Shown: positions 44,783 through 59,700 of the stretch, one piece after another
Layout of the letters: each line of letters begins with the position of its first letter
Position numbering within the stretch: the first letter of the stretch is position 1
From: Solea solea
Lineage: Eukaryota > Chordata > Actinopteri > Pleuronectiformes > Soleidae
Reading direction: 5' to 3'
NCBI RefSeq assembly: GCF_958295425.1
Contig: NC_081139.1
Span: forward strand, 20,092,388-20,156,387
Length of the DNA stretch: 64,000 bases
Notes under the pieces: model-generated
What the model was told of the DNA's origin: nothing
The model's database searches: none
What the model saw: the letters and a program-made list of their open reading frames with translations, nothing else
Program-made: the position numbers and the translations under genes

Positions 44783-47700
44783 CTGTCAAGAGAAGAGGGA
44801 ACGATTTTACTTAATGATGGTGAATAAATGTGCAATTGATTAACAGCACTCCAGGCAAACATGATTAACTGTGATCCATTTAAACATTTACAGCTTTCTG
44901 CTTTAAAGACACTTCATTTTAACACTAGAATTTGACACCAACTGTTTCTCAATTGAAAGTAAAATACAAAGGATTTGACTCGATGCAGAGTATAATTAAC
45001 TCTGAACGCTGAAATGTCACCAACAAAGCACCAATTATATAACACTCCTTCATTTGTGCATGCATTTTCTACTTCTTCAAAACTTCTTTTTTGAATCTTG
45101 GTTAGTGTTTAACAATGTAGCGCAGTTTCTAATGTCTTGTATTATAATGTTTCACATTCAAAATATTGCATGTTTTAGTTCCTGTTAATACAATATAGGT
45201 TGTCCTAAATTATGGGATATATTATTATGGTCTTGCCTACTTAAATAATGCTATGTAGCATTGCAATTTCATTCTGTATTCCATTTTTAGATTAAAACTT
45301 TTACATATGTCTTACGGACTACAGAGAAAAAATATAATTTTGGTGCATTTCCAGAACAATATCTTATTCATGTGCACTATCCCTGTTTGACTAATCCAAT
45401 AAATAAGGAAAGTATTACTGTAGATACTTTCACATTCATCCTGTCAAAGATTTACTGTATGTTCAACAGAAAAACTATACATTTTTCAATTAAGCCTTCA
45501 GTCTTTGGGTTTATGAATCTTTTAATGGTTTGTAACGAGAGCCTAAATGAACAGTATAACATATATTTCTCCCTATTACTGTGAGAGATGTGTTGTCCAA
45601 TTTAAAAAATGACAGTTTGTCTCTGTGAGTTTTACAGTCTGTACAAGAACACCCTCTGCTCTCTTTTGCAAGGAAAACTGGAATTTCTTCCTTTTTTCCT
45701 TATTGTACCAAGACTCATTAAACATCATTTAACAAAATCTCATACTTGGTTTGCAACCAAATTCTTTCCAATGTTAGCATATATTTCTCAAATTTCTAAT
45801 TGTTTACTTTTGGTGCTCAAGAAAGACCAGCTCATTTTCTGTAAGACATCCCACTGACTTTTATCCTGCGGTGTAAAGTTGAGTGAAATCATATTTGGAG
45901 TTTTTTCCGTCACGGCTCATACAAAATGTTTATTGTCAGATTTCATTTCATTTATGACGTAACACGTGACAGATAATATGCTGTTTTTGATACTAGATTC
46001 CCTTTGACTGAAAGTCAAATGAGTGTAAGCTTCTGGCATGATCCTGTGATTGAGCACCACTGCCAACAGCTCATAACTACTTAAGCATATTTCACTATTT
46101 ATGTATTGGAAATAAATAGGAACCTTTTTTAACAGGGGGGAAATTGAAGAAATGAATCACCAAGTATTTTTATTAGTGTGTGGAAATATGTTGAGAATTC
46201 AAGCGTCACCATGTGTCGTATTGTGCTGTTTTTTGTTTTCATAAGCCAAAGACACACATGCACTGAAGTCCGAGATAAAGAAGAGACATAAATCTGTGTT
46301 AAGTTAATGTGAGGTAACTTCTTGTTAGATGAAGCCCGACATGCTTGCGAACCTGCGACAGGCGATCCAAAGGGCCCAGAAAAAACAATGTGCTCCAGAT
46401 GCTTGTCTGCCTGAGTGTGGATTTCCTCCACAGATCCTAAAGCTTCCACATGGGCCAACGTTAAACACTCATGTAAATTCCCTTCCATCAGATAACAACC
46501 ACTGAGGGCTTGAAAGGAAATGTTAAAAATGTGCTGCCGGCTGTCGGCCCACATCACTGGTAAATGCATTACTCGCTGTTATTATCAGCTATAGATTTCT
46601 CCCATGTGCTCTTGCTTGTGCCCCATTTAGGGATTTAAAGAGGATGTGAAAGCTCATAATGTAAAGATTGAAGTATAAGAGCAGAACAATCAAGTAATGG
46701 AAAGTGACACAAATCCTGTTGAGTGCACTCAGATCAGACTTAGTGCTTGTACACATAGAGTGAGTTTAGGAGAATCAGCAATTTCATATCAGCCTTTTTA
46801 TCCACAAGGAACCAGCGTCTGGAGCCGGAAAAGACTCAAGCTAAGGCCGTAGTCTGACTAAGACAAACAACTTGGAGAGTCTGAGTATACATGTGGAGGA
46901 GAAAATCGATTAGCTAGTGTGTATTGAATCAGTTTCAAACAACAAAAGGTGAGATGGATCGTGCTGTGGTTCTGTATGTTTCGTACCTGCTGTACATGTT
47001 AATCGTTATACCAATTAAAATACAAATTAGATCGAGCATGGCTCTTGTGGTTGTCGTGTTGTCCGAAGAAAGATGCCGTCATCGTAAGGTTTTCCGGCAA
47101 CAGCACTGCAATTTATACATCGTCTCCTTCTACTGGGTCAAAGACCAGGTAGGAAATTTTGGTGCATGCGCAGAACCTCAAGTCCAACTCCAGTCCGACT
47201 AAGCATATACATGCAGGACTATGAATTGTATTATCCAGGTATGTTAGTCTGATTAAGAATAGCTCGATTTAAGTCGGACTAACACATTTACATGACATTA
47301 AGAAAAACTAATTATTGTCTCAGTTCGACTAAAATTGGATTTTTAACATGCATGTAAAAGCACTGACAGGTCCCAGAGTGAGGCCATACAGTGGCACACG
47401 TGGCTAGCGCTGTTGCCTCACAGCAAGACGGATGCTGGTTCTGGACCCCACCTTTCGCCATGTGTCAGCTGGGATTGTCACCAGCACCCTGTGACCCTCA
47501 AGCTAACAGTAGACAATGGACAGATGAAAAAATAAATAAATCAAATTACCACCCTTGCATTTTCATACAACTAATACTCAACATTGGGAAAACAATGATG
47601 TCACAGCAACCCCCTCTACTCTTGTATTCTTGTATCGTCTTGTATTTGGAGTTTGTGTACAGCATGCAAATGTTATGCTCCACATCTTCTGTTATGGATG

Positions 47701-50700
47701 TATGTCTGAGGCCACATACAGGCCTGGAGTAGTTGAAGACATTTCTTGAAACGCTGCCAATATTACGGAAAACTTTTTAAGAATGAAAAAGCAAAAGGTT
47801 GCACAGAGAAAGTTCTGTTTCCGTGTGGATAAGACTTTAAACGTGACACCTGCAGCTGGTTTCTCTTTCAGGCTGAGCTACATGTGTCTACGAATCCTGG
47901 AGAAATTGCCTGTGAAAGTCTGGAGCCTTAAGTGATACATCGATATGCAGCATAAACCTCCCTCTGTTGTCAGACTCTCACATGGACGTGTCTGTGAAGC
48001 TTATCATTCATCCAGGTCATTGTATCTTCAGTAGTTTGCTGCAAGTGGGCCTGCTTGTGTTAAGTTGAAGACGTTTCACCTTTCATCCAAGAGGCTTCTC
48101 GGTATTCAGCCGAAAACGACTCTCAGCGCTGTAGTATATGTGCCAGGCCAGGATTTTTTTTCCCAAGGTTGAGTTTTGGTTGTCAACACGAAAATGGAAG
48201 GGTGATGTTATGAGATCTTTTCACTCTGGGACATGTTTCCCATAAATAGTGTTTCTATGGCTCCCAAAATGTGGGAGAAAAGCTGATACAATACAAAACT
48301 TTTGTGAATTCACCTGAACTCGTCCTTCTTACAGACACTTGACTTCTGGAGGCTGGTTATCTGTCTAGAAAGTCTAGAGAGTCTAGAGAGCAGACTGTGT
48401 CTCTCAGGTGACCCCAACAACCCTCGTTCACACCTTGACAACCTGAAAATGGGTCAGGGAACCCGTTTTGCCAAAGAGTTTGTTGAGCCCGTCAGGTGAG
48501 GACACTGTCTGCAGCCTTTTTACAACTGATGTTTCTGTGTATGCGTTGGGAATAAAAAATGTGCACAGATACACATCAGCACAGATGATATATTAAAAAA
48601 CTGATGTAGTCTCCCAGTTTGCTGCTGCAGCTAATCAGGAAGTAAGAACGTACTAAATAGCCACTAGGGGGCGACTCCACTGGTTGCAAAAATAAGTTAG
48701 TTTGAATGGGAGTCTATAGGAAAATTAGCTTCTACCTCATTTAATTTCAGTAAATATTTTCCTGTAGAATATCACCAACAGTACAGACAGTTATTGTTTT
48801 CCATTGCAGGACTTATTCCTATTGTCAGTTGTGCTGCCCAAATGACGCATCTCCATGCTTCAAACTTCAAACTAAGAGTTTGAAGCTACTCTTAGAGGAG
48901 AGTTAGCGTTCAGATTCTTAATGGATGACTCAATGACCATTTAAAAAAAGAGCTTATATTACTGATAAAAATGATCCCAGGTTAAATTTGATTTACTGTG
49001 GTTTGGATAATGTGACGTGTGTGGTATGATCTGTTCTGATGTGAGTTTAGGTCAACAACGGTTGCTCAGACCCAGAAAAAACAACAAAGTCTGTTTTTTA
49101 TTTTTCTCAGAGGAAATTTAATCACGGGAATGATGTAAGAAGAAAGCAGCGCTGATATCTAAATGTCGCTCAGTAATTATAATCACAGGCCTGACCCAAA
49201 GGTTTGCCGTTAATGGAAATATAAACCATGTTTTCATTCTCTTTGCTCATGGCAAGTATGTTTTTGCTTTTATGATTAGTCAGCAAATGATTGGAAACAG
49301 ACAGAAGAACACTGACCTAAATCAAGTGGATTATGCCAAAGGTTTTGATTCATTAAAGGGGATAAAGAAGTGGTGAAGAAATAACTGGAAACCATTTATG
49401 AACTGGCACAGACTGTGACACAAACCGAATGAGTTTACAGAGTGAAGGAGAACCAGGTGTTTGCCTGTGGTGAAAATGAGCTAAAGTGACAGGGAGATGT
49501 AAACTGGAGCTCAAGCCTTCTGATGTAGCTCATCTTAAAATCTAGTATCCATCAGTATCAATGTAAAAGGCTCTCAGCAGAGTCGTAACTTTCAGATGTT
49601 CTCATCAATCTGTGTGTGTAATCCAGAAGCTATTCTCTGATTAGAGGTTATGATGTTCTTTTATGATTTATGCACATACCCTGGTTTTACTTTAGTTAGT
49701 GATTTTCTTCATTTCCATGGATTCCTGTCTGTCTACAGCTTCCAGAGGAGTCGTGTTTTTTTCCAGGCCATCGAAAATCCTCCTCCTCGTCCTCCTTCAG
49801 TATCGATTATGTTGACTGCACTTGGTTTACTGGTATTAATGTTTGTGATGAATTTCTTCTGGGACCCGAAACTAAGTATTGTATTCTGTATCATATTCAT
49901 CTTTATTGTCTTCATTATATGAGGAATTCCAAAATCCCACTTCTCTTAATCTTTGAAATATCTGGTGTTGCATGATCAACATTCCCAAACAGATGTTCAT
50001 TTAAAGCTGCAGTACGTAACCTTTGATGATTGGTTTTTGTAGTTGTTCTTCTTTGTATTTTCACTCATACTCTGACCTGTTTGCAGTCTCCCTCCTTTAC
50101 TCAATGTGCAATGTTGCTGTCTTGACATAAAACGTATTACTTCCTGTGTGCAGCTGGGTAATGTTGCCGGGCGACACAAGAGCTAAACCTTGCTATACTG
50201 AGAAACACAGGGAAATCACTACAGTTTTAACAATGATCCACAGAAAATCTTAAAATCCTAATATTTGAAATTAATCAATGATCAAATTATTTACCAGGGT
50301 AATCCCTTTTTTCATAAATTAAATTAAATGTTGGCTTGTTCTGAAGATCACATGTTTGAAAATGAAAAACATTTGACAGTATAGTGTTAGAAAGTGAGAC
50401 ATCTGAGGCCTAATCTTTTTCTCTGATTGACAGGGTTCCCACACCTCACATTCAAGGACTTTCCATGACTTATTCCCTTAAATTCAAGGACTGAATGTGC
50501 TGACACATCTTAAGATGGGAGGGCAACTTGTAGGAGCCGCGTCACCCGCGCACTTTCAATGACCCATGTCTACGCAGGGGGATTTTCAAAAACTTTCAAG
50601 GGCCTTGAAATATTTTTTTTCAAATTCACAAACTTTGAAGGATTTCAAGGACACTGTGGGAAGCCTAGGCCTAACACATATGGAAACAAAACTTTACCAG

Positions 50701-53700
50701 TAATATAATCTTATGTTTTTTAAAAAGTTTTCCATAAACAAGAAATTCATCCATGCAAAAACCGCCCCAAAAGGTACACATGCCAGACCTGTATGTGGCG
50801 CTTTAATGTTGTTACAGAAATACACCAAAAAAACAGACAAGGAGACGTTGAGTCTATACATAAAGCATAAAGCTTCTTTTTTTTAAATACAGCTTTTTCG
50901 AATAAGTAGACATCACAATGTATACGATAACAGAAACAGAGACAGAATGAAGATAGCCAGAGCGGCCAGATAATGAAAATAATAATTATCACAAAGTGAC
51001 AATATCCAAACACAAGAAGACGAAGACGATGAAGATAATAGAGAACGCAAGTCCAAGAGAGAGGTGGAGCGATGACATCATCATTTTCCCAAAGTAGCAG
51101 TGGGTGTCTACATGAAAATGCAAGGGTGGTGCTTTAAAATGTTCCCACTCTGGGACCTGTTTTCAATAAATAGCATTTCAGTGCTAACAAAAAGCTGATT
51201 CTCCTGAACTTGTACTGCTTCCAAAACATTGTGCACCCAGTGGCTTTGGTCTCATGGGTCATGTGGTATTGTTGGTTCTGTAGAGTTTGGGTTCCACAAA
51301 GAAGAAATTAATTGATATTGATGACTTTTCTTTATTCTGACAGTGTTTAAAGGAGGACAATTGCTTAAAAATTGTTTAACCAGTCACAGACTATTGTCTC
51401 TATGTGAGGTCACTCTAAATATTAAGGGTTTCGTCTTTGAAGAAACAAATACTTAATTTAACAACAGAATTGGTTTGACACAAACAATGGTTTAAGCGGA
51501 TTTTCCCTTTAAAACATATGAGAGTTCTTTGTCTGACAAAAACCTCAGGAGATTATTTTGCATTTGGTTTCCCATCTTAATTTATCTGGCCAGCGTCTTT
51601 GTAGTTTTACTTTGAAAACACCACAATACTTCAGGCTACTTGAGCATACTGAGCTCTTTCCTCTAAGTACATGTGGAACCATGTGGGGGGCGACTGTGGT
51701 TCAGTGGGTAGAGTGGGTTCGATCCCCGGCTCCTCTAGTTTATAAGCCCATGTCCCCGGGCAAGACATTCAACCACAAATTGCTCCTGAGGGCTGTGCCA
51801 CCAGCATGTGAGTCAGTGTGAATTGTGTGTGATAAAATGCTAAATATATACTCATCGGCAACTTTGTTGGGTCACCACTTCAACTGCTTATTAAAGCTCC
51901 ACTGAGGAACTTCTGTCACCCCCTGAAGAATTCTGAGTAATTACCAAAACAATGCTGGGAAGCCTTTATGCCAAAGTGATCCCACCCCGACTGTTACCCA
52001 GTTGCATTAACTTCAAATTCCATAAAAAATTCCATAAAAAACCTGTTGTTTTGGAGTTTTTTAAGCAAAGCAATCCACTTCTGAAACTTTTCACGCCAAC
52101 TCTCTGCAGCCGTGTTGCTCGACTAGCGCTACGTAGCTGTTGTGCTTCTGCCTTGCCCTTGATCACTCGTGATGTTAAATGAATCATTTTGGTGCACAGT
52201 GGGTGGCATGAGAAAGAAACACCACTATAATGAGAAACACAGAGAGAGAAGAGTTGCCTGGAGCTGATATGCAAATATCTTACCAGCCAATTACATGGCA
52301 GCTGCTCAATGGGATTAGGTATGCAGACATTAACAAGACGACCTGCTGAAGTTCAAACTGAGCAGTAGAATGGTGGGAGAAACGTGATTTAAGTGACTTT
52401 GAACATGCAGGATTTTCAGAAACAAAGGAGAACGACCAGACTGGTTGGAGATGAAGACAAACAACAACTTGTTACAACCAAAGGCAAGATACCATTTCCT
52501 GCCACTTTCTTAGATCTCCTATACCTAATAAAGTGGTCAGTGAATGTAGTTGTGCACTATGAATGTGAATGAATGGATAACTGGAAAAACTGTGGTGTAA
52601 TATGTTTAGAGTGTTCATCAAGACTGCAAAAAAGTGCTAGATTAGTTCAGATGATGTGAGACAAGTGGCTGCTTCAAGTGTGGAGGAATAAAATAATTAT
52701 ACTCAAAACTAGATATCTTAAGATAAATTTGAGCTGAAGTAATTTTTTTTATTTTGGAGTTAAATATTTTAAAAACCATTAAACTGGTTTACTTGTTTAA
52801 ATCAAGTTCAGTGAAACCTGCGAAAGACTGGCAGCTGTTGGTGGACCTCGAGCAACAGCTGAAGTTTCCCAGCCACATCGCAGTCACCACCCTGCGACCA
52901 GACATCGTCCTCGAGTCCACTAAACAGCTGTGCTACTGGAGCTGACTGTTCCATGGGAAGACAACTTGGAAGAAGCCTTTGAAAGGAAGCTCTCCAAGTA
53001 TGCAGGACTAGTCAGCGACTGCCAGTGGATGCAGTTCATGTTCTACAAACAAATCTGTGGACTCACCTGAATTTTTGAATAAAATGTTGGATACTGCCTT
53101 CAAACACCGTAGAGTAGAAGAAGAACAGAGAACATCAAAGGAATTCAACACTTCATGAACACGAGCATCTGGCAAACATTGGTGGCTCTGAGCATCTGCT
53201 TACCCTGCTGTCCTCCTGAGCCTCCCACTCCGGGGTGAAGCTGTGGACCTGAGTGCCGGGCGTGCAGTTGGAAAACTGGAAGAGGCTGGAAAATGCACGA
53301 TGGTTGTCTGCAGTGTCAGGGAAGATGGGGTCCTGGAAGTTCACTCCATGAGGGACAATATTGTAGTTCTCATCCATCCTGCAATGAAAGAGGACAAGGT
53401 TCCTAATCATTCTCTTGTGAACCGAGTAAAAAATGTGTTAATTTTTCATTCAAACTTAGTTCACTTCCATGTTTAGTTAAGTCAGGAGCCATTTAATTGG
53501 ACTATGATGTCACGTACTTGCTGGCTGTATGTACCAAGACAAAAACAAAAAGGAGAGAGTGTGGCAAATGGTCAGCAAAGAAGATGACGCCAGCGGCTCA
53601 TGCTCGCGCTGGCCGGCCGACAGTTGATGTTGCACAAAAATGCAGTAATCCCACAGCACGAATGACGCAGTGCAAATGGTGCGGTGCAATGTGACACGCT

Positions 53701-56700
53701 GCAGCGTGGAAATTCACGCACGATGTGAACGCGGCATTAGGCGTTTTCCGGTTGACCTATTATATTAGCTGGCAGCTAGTTGTTAGCATATCAGGCACCA
53801 TTTTATGTCTTTCTACCATCAGTTAAGTTGAAAGTATTAAATTCTTTAAGCATACATTTGGTCTCTCTGTCAGTCTGAAAATGCACTGGTTTGGATTTCG
53901 CCATGTTTTTCCCGCTATTGTCTTCTTCCACTGTGCACCAGGTTCACCAGGTTATTTTTCAGTCTATAGTAACTTTACCGTGTTATCTATGTGTGTTAGT
54001 CCAACTTTGACGATTTGATTAAATACAACTTCAGACTGATTTACATGTTAAATGCACTTTAAAACTCTTTACGACGCTGATGCGTTTTCATCTCTAAAAC
54101 AAATTGAGCTGTGAAGACAATTCTTTTAAATCACAGTGAATGAGGAGAATCAAAAGGTTTATCCTACTGACTCTGTTGCACCGAGTCTCAACAGCAGCAA
54201 ACAACCATGTTAAAACAGCCAAATGAAAGGATTTTGGAACGAAAAAAAACCCAAACATGTATTTATATGCAGAATAGCAAGCAGACCCTGGTCTATTATT
54301 ATTCAAACTCAAGCATTACATCAAAATACAAGCCAAACTGATTCACTGGGCATGTTTCATATCTTCTCCTACGATGTGAAGTGTGTGTGTGAGGGAGGAA
54401 GCAGCGTTTTTTTCATACATCTGGATTCCATCTCGTTTCCCTCAAGGGACATCAAAAGTTTGGTCCCTATCAGACCGGGTGTGTGTGGTGTGTGTGTGTG
54501 TGTGTGTGTGTTTGTGTGTGTAGGTTAAAAGAGTATGGAGAAGTTTGAAGCTTTCACTTCAGCAGAAAGAGGTCAGAGTTCACATACACATGCAGTAACC
54601 ATGAGGTCAGAAGAACTGAGTGTCCTCATGAATTTGACTGTTTTTTTTTTTTTACTGCTCTGGAAACTTGAGTGACTTGAAATGCCATATTTTTGTACAT
54701 TACACAGTTTTTGCTGAGTTTAACAACTCACAATGTTAAAAAACACAGTCTGAAGCGACAGTATTTATTTATTTATTTATTTATTTATTCATTTAGCTGT
54801 TTTTAATTCGCCCTGATCATTTTGTGTTTTTTTTTATTCTTAAAATTCTAATCCTGCATCACAGAGTAGGGACAAATCTGGTAAAATGATACATACACCA
54901 AACCAGGGGTAACGAAAGGCAATAGAGTGCAATTTTCCCTAAAATATTAGTCTATTTTAAGAAAAACTCTCATAGTAAAAATAACTATTACATATGAGTT
55001 AATAAAATTCAGTTTTCTTTGTGAGATTGGCACAGTGCCCTGGAGGACAAAAGTGCTAGAAGATGAGTGAGTTTTCTTTGCCAAGTGACAAAAGTAGAAA
55101 AAGGAAAGCTGAAAGTCTGCTGCTAACTAGTGGTCGGAGGCTTGAATACAACTCAAGACAGTCAAGAATTTTTCCATATCAATACAAAAATCCAAGAATT
55201 GATATCATGCCATGAAATAACGTTATATTTCAGTTTAGAAACAGTTTCTTCCGGCCCATTACAGACTAATTTGTCATTTGTATTGTTTTATTTTAACTGT
55301 TATAATAACTTGCAGACTCAGGGCATTGCTGTGAAAAAAAATCTAAATTCTCAGTCAATTTCCCTGAAACAACAATGGTTATTATTACCATGTTGCTTTT
55401 ACTTGGATCTGCTCTTCTTGTATTGAGCTGTTTTCTTTTGACAGAGAATTTAAGAATCTCGAAAAGTGAGATATAGGCTAAAGTTTTCACAGCGAACATT
55501 TGGCGGACACAGCACACTCAATCAGTCTGGTTTAAAGGTCCGCGGGGAGATTCCCTGGTTACACTTTTCTCTTTGTGAAGCTCTGATTCGCCCTGTCCCG
55601 AGAGCTCATATCCATGATTGATTGGGAAAACTGTTTTGGTCTGAGACAGTGTTGTTGAGGGTTTTATAGCAGGAAATGGACGTTCACTGGAGACTGCAAT
55701 GAGAACCTCTCAGTTTTGGCCTTCGAGACAAACTCTTCTCTCCGTCTTAGTGTTTAGGCGTCAAAATGTGCCAAATAACAGATCAGAGGAAACCACTTTT
55801 ATTATGAAAGGTACTCCTGAGCATAGAAAATTACCCTTTTTCTCATACTCTGAAACCACTTTCGTGCTAAAATTAACAGTATAGAGCTCCAGTAGCTGAC
55901 ATCACACAACTATGGTTACGCGACTCTGGCAGGCAACAGCGCTGCTCGCCTCTATAGATGTTATTGTAGACAACACATAATGTAAATCAGGCATTATGTC
56001 AGAAAACTTGTGTCTTCGCCGGCTGTTTTCATCATAAAAAGTGAAGACGGTGGATGGATGTTTCGCCCCGGGACGCCAAAACTGTCGGAGACAGGATAAC
56101 AGGAGAACATTTCATCGTTTCTTAAAGATCCAGAGAGAGTGCGGAGGTGAATCACTGCCTGTTCAAAGCCAGCAGAAGAAGATGGAGCGATGGGAACCCA
56201 CAAGCAAATGATTTTGGATGCGGAGATGGAGGTGGCAGAACTAAAGATGCTGAGATTTTCGTTGAGAGTGGACAGGATTAGAATTTAGCATATTTGAGGG
56301 ACAGTTTGGGTGTCTAAAGGTTTGGAAATTAAGTAAGAGAGTCAAAGTTGAGATGGTTTGAGATGATTATATTGGACAAAGGATGTTGCAGATGGAGCTG
56401 CTAGGCTGGAGGAAAAGCGGAAGACCACAGAGAAGGTTCATGGATGTTGTGAAGATGAATGATCCACTGTGGCGACCCCCAAACATTATCTTTAGCCGAT
56501 AGTCTCCAGAGTTGAATGTTTGTCACAAAGCCAGATGCCACACACTTGTTTCCCTCCAGACTCTTTGAGTGACTCTCTGGAGTCAGATGGAGGGAAGTTA
56601 ATCATTAATTGTTTTATTCTTACAGTTGCTTTGGCAGTGTAAACATATGTTTTCTCATGCCAATAAAGCACAGGTTTTGCGATATGTCAATCAATCTCTG

Positions 56701-59700
56701 TGGATTTAAAGTGGGCAGTAAATGGATTAAATCCAGTGCCGATCATTTTTGCAGCACCTTTGACTGCCATGATGGCGCTGTGTTGTGGTGATTTCACCAT
56801 CACTCCTGCATCTTCTGTGGGTGAATTGTGACGCCATGAACAACCATGGAGCTCAGTGACAATGCTGCTGTGTTATCATCCCAATTCTGTTAAATTTTAT
56901 TTGTATAGCACCAAATGACAACATTATCTATAATCAACATATATTATCTCAAGGCACTGTACATAGTAAGACAGAAACCTTTACACTACTATATAGAGAG
57001 ACGACTATTCCCCCTGACGCCTTGTCCGGAACAGCATCCCATGAAGGATGAAGGCTCCCTTGTCTCGGTTGATGGTCCTTGGGGCACCCTTACCATACCT
57101 GTCTTACTAAATGAAAATTTAAGTTCAAGTATATCACTTTAGATGTAAGTAAACACTTTCCTGAGGACTTAATGATCTGAAACACTTTTTCAATGGCACA
57201 TGATGTGGATTTTGTAAATTATGTTCCAATTTAGGAGAACGTATAGATGATCAGGGATGGCGCATATGAGTGGAAATGACACTTGTGCATTTCAGGATTT
57301 AAAAAAAACAGACAAATCACCAATCTCAAAACCTCAAAGTTCAGTCCATTGTTCCCAATTTGACAAAAGACAATGTAGGTAAACACTCTTGGGGGAGGCC
57401 ACTTCTCTAGAGCCACTGAGAGAAAACAGCACTGGTTTACTGGAGTAATCATTGCTTCTTAATCACTGTCAGCTCGGCTCTTAAACTCTGTTTTGAATAT
57501 GGCTCAGACGTTTCTTGTGGAGGTGGCCAAGCTGATTAATAACACACTCCGGATGTTTTCACCCTCACAACATAGGGGCGCAGTAAAGTTGCCCCCGCAG
57601 GTGTGATATATTACCACTCAGCAGCAGCAATGAGGTTTTTTTTTTTTTTTTTTTTTTTTTTTAATCATTAAACCCAGCTACTTTCTGGTTTCTTTGCTCC
57701 ATATAACAAAGAAATGATTAAAACTGAGTCATTTTGGTTTGTGGACAAAACTAGACATGTTGAGGTCTGGGGAAAAAACAATCAACATTTTTCAACATTT
57801 TATGGACCAAACAACAAATCAGTTCATCAAGAGAAAATAATTGACAGATGTATTGATGATGAAAATAGTCTTTTGTTGCAGCCCTGGTAAGTTTGTGCAC
57901 ATGATGTGTAACATAAGCGATACAAGTAGCATTGATGTTGGCTCTACTGCTGCAGACCCTCATGTGGGACAGACAAACATTCAAGTTGAGGAATGCCTTT
58001 CATCCCCCCCTTATATATAACTACATCTCTTTGAGAGAGAAAAAAAGACAGAAAGAGAGAAATATCAGTATGTGCTGTCAGCTCAGGGTCTATAAATGGT
58101 ATATAATGGTGTGTATTTCAGCTGTACTTTGCTGACACTGCTGGTGTGCTGATAACTCTGACTTAAAATACTTTGTAGGTTCACCTTCACGCTGTTGGGA
58201 AATGTCTGGCTCCATAATTACACTGGCTGGAATGTAATAGACGTTTCCTGAGCAACAGTGTTGTTTCTGTCCAACACAGACGTATACGTTTTTTTCAAAT
58301 CTCAGTGGAAACTTTGGCAGGTTATTAAATGCATTATTAACGTGAAATCAATACACTGTCAGATACTGATTAAAAGCCAAATTGTGTGGGTTGTGCCAGC
58401 CTTCTGCCTCTGAGTGCAAATCCTTCCATGACTGACGATTGATTCCATCCTCTGACGGTCTTTGCGTCTATTTGATGACAGATTTCTGCACAGGTTTGAA
58501 GAGTCGCTTGGTTTCATTGGTGAGAAATGTCAGGAATGAAGAGGGAGGAAGTTTCATCCATTTATCCATTTTCTACTGCTTTATATTCCATATGAGGTTC
58601 ATGTGGGTTGGAGCCAATCTCAGCTGACATAGGGTGGAAGGTGGCATAAACCCTGGACAGGGTCCATCCGGTCCCTCACAGGCCAACAACCATTTATGGC
58701 ACTTCTCCACTACACAGTTTCGGCACGGTGCAACTTTTTTTCTTGCTTTTCAATTAGTGTTAGAACCTGGTACCTGGTATCTGGCAAGGTTCCAAGGGAG
58801 TTAAGCCGACACTAAAATGTGACGTCAACTAACTGCTGTCCAGTGATTGTCTGAGTCGTCACTGGAAGAGTCATGAGTGCGACGTCTGACACAAGAATCA
58901 AAGCAAACAATGCCGAACTTTAGATCAATAAAAAAAAACTTAAAAATCCTGATGACATGCGTTAATCTCCAACATTTATCATGGAAATGTCGGAAATCTC
59001 AATGTTTAACAAAGGAGTCCGGTGTATTTAGCGGCAGCCATGACAAAAGCTTGCAATGATGAGCGGCCAGCCGCAATAGTTTCATGCAGCTGTGCTATGA
59101 TGACTCAGAACCAGACCCAAACATGTACAGTCAAGCTGTGCTTGACGAAGTTTGTTTACACCGCCATGTTGGCAGGAAAAGGCATTCAGACATGATGACA
59201 AGATGACCTGTTGAAGTTTGAACCCAGCATCAGAATCAATAAGAACGTGAATTTGAACGTGGCACGGTTGTTGTTGCCATGTCCGATTCTGACAATTTCA
59301 GAACCTACTGGTTATTACTGGAATCATAGGATAGCACAAGACAAAGAGAGTATACACTGACATCCATTCAGGTATCTGGATGCAATTGCCTTGTTGATGT
59401 TAAAAGGTAAGAGGATAATGGCCACTGGTTCAAAAATGATAGAAATTTGATAATAACTTGTTACGACCAATGTTCACAGAAAGCCATCTCTGTTTGTCTG
59501 TGTCAAACCCTGAAGCAGATGTTCTACAGCAGCCATAGACCACACACATCAGGTGTCTTTTGTTCCTAATAAAGTGGCTGGTGAGTATATGCACATCTAA
59601 TCTCTGTGAAGAAGTGTCTTCATTGCAGTTTTAGAAATCCCAGTGGTTGACATCTCTCCACTTTAAATATTTAACTATCACACATGTGTTCACTGTGTCA

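Larger units (their letters stand above)
44783..53203. other. ccdc3 intron 2
   Basis: 8.4 kb. It holds a TIR-type scrap (about 46845-47366, AGTCTGACTAAGACAAACAA / AGTCGGACTAACACATTTAC), SINE pieces, the 50431 and 51846 repeats and a dead retroelement (52805). Two blocks resemble each other: 48170-48330 and 51090-51230 (CACTCTGGGACATGTTT; ACAAAAAGCTGATTC). A GCAGTACGTAACC end at 50002 marks another hAT-like scrap. I see nothing in 44900-46800 and 48500-49980. Confidence 0.6.
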
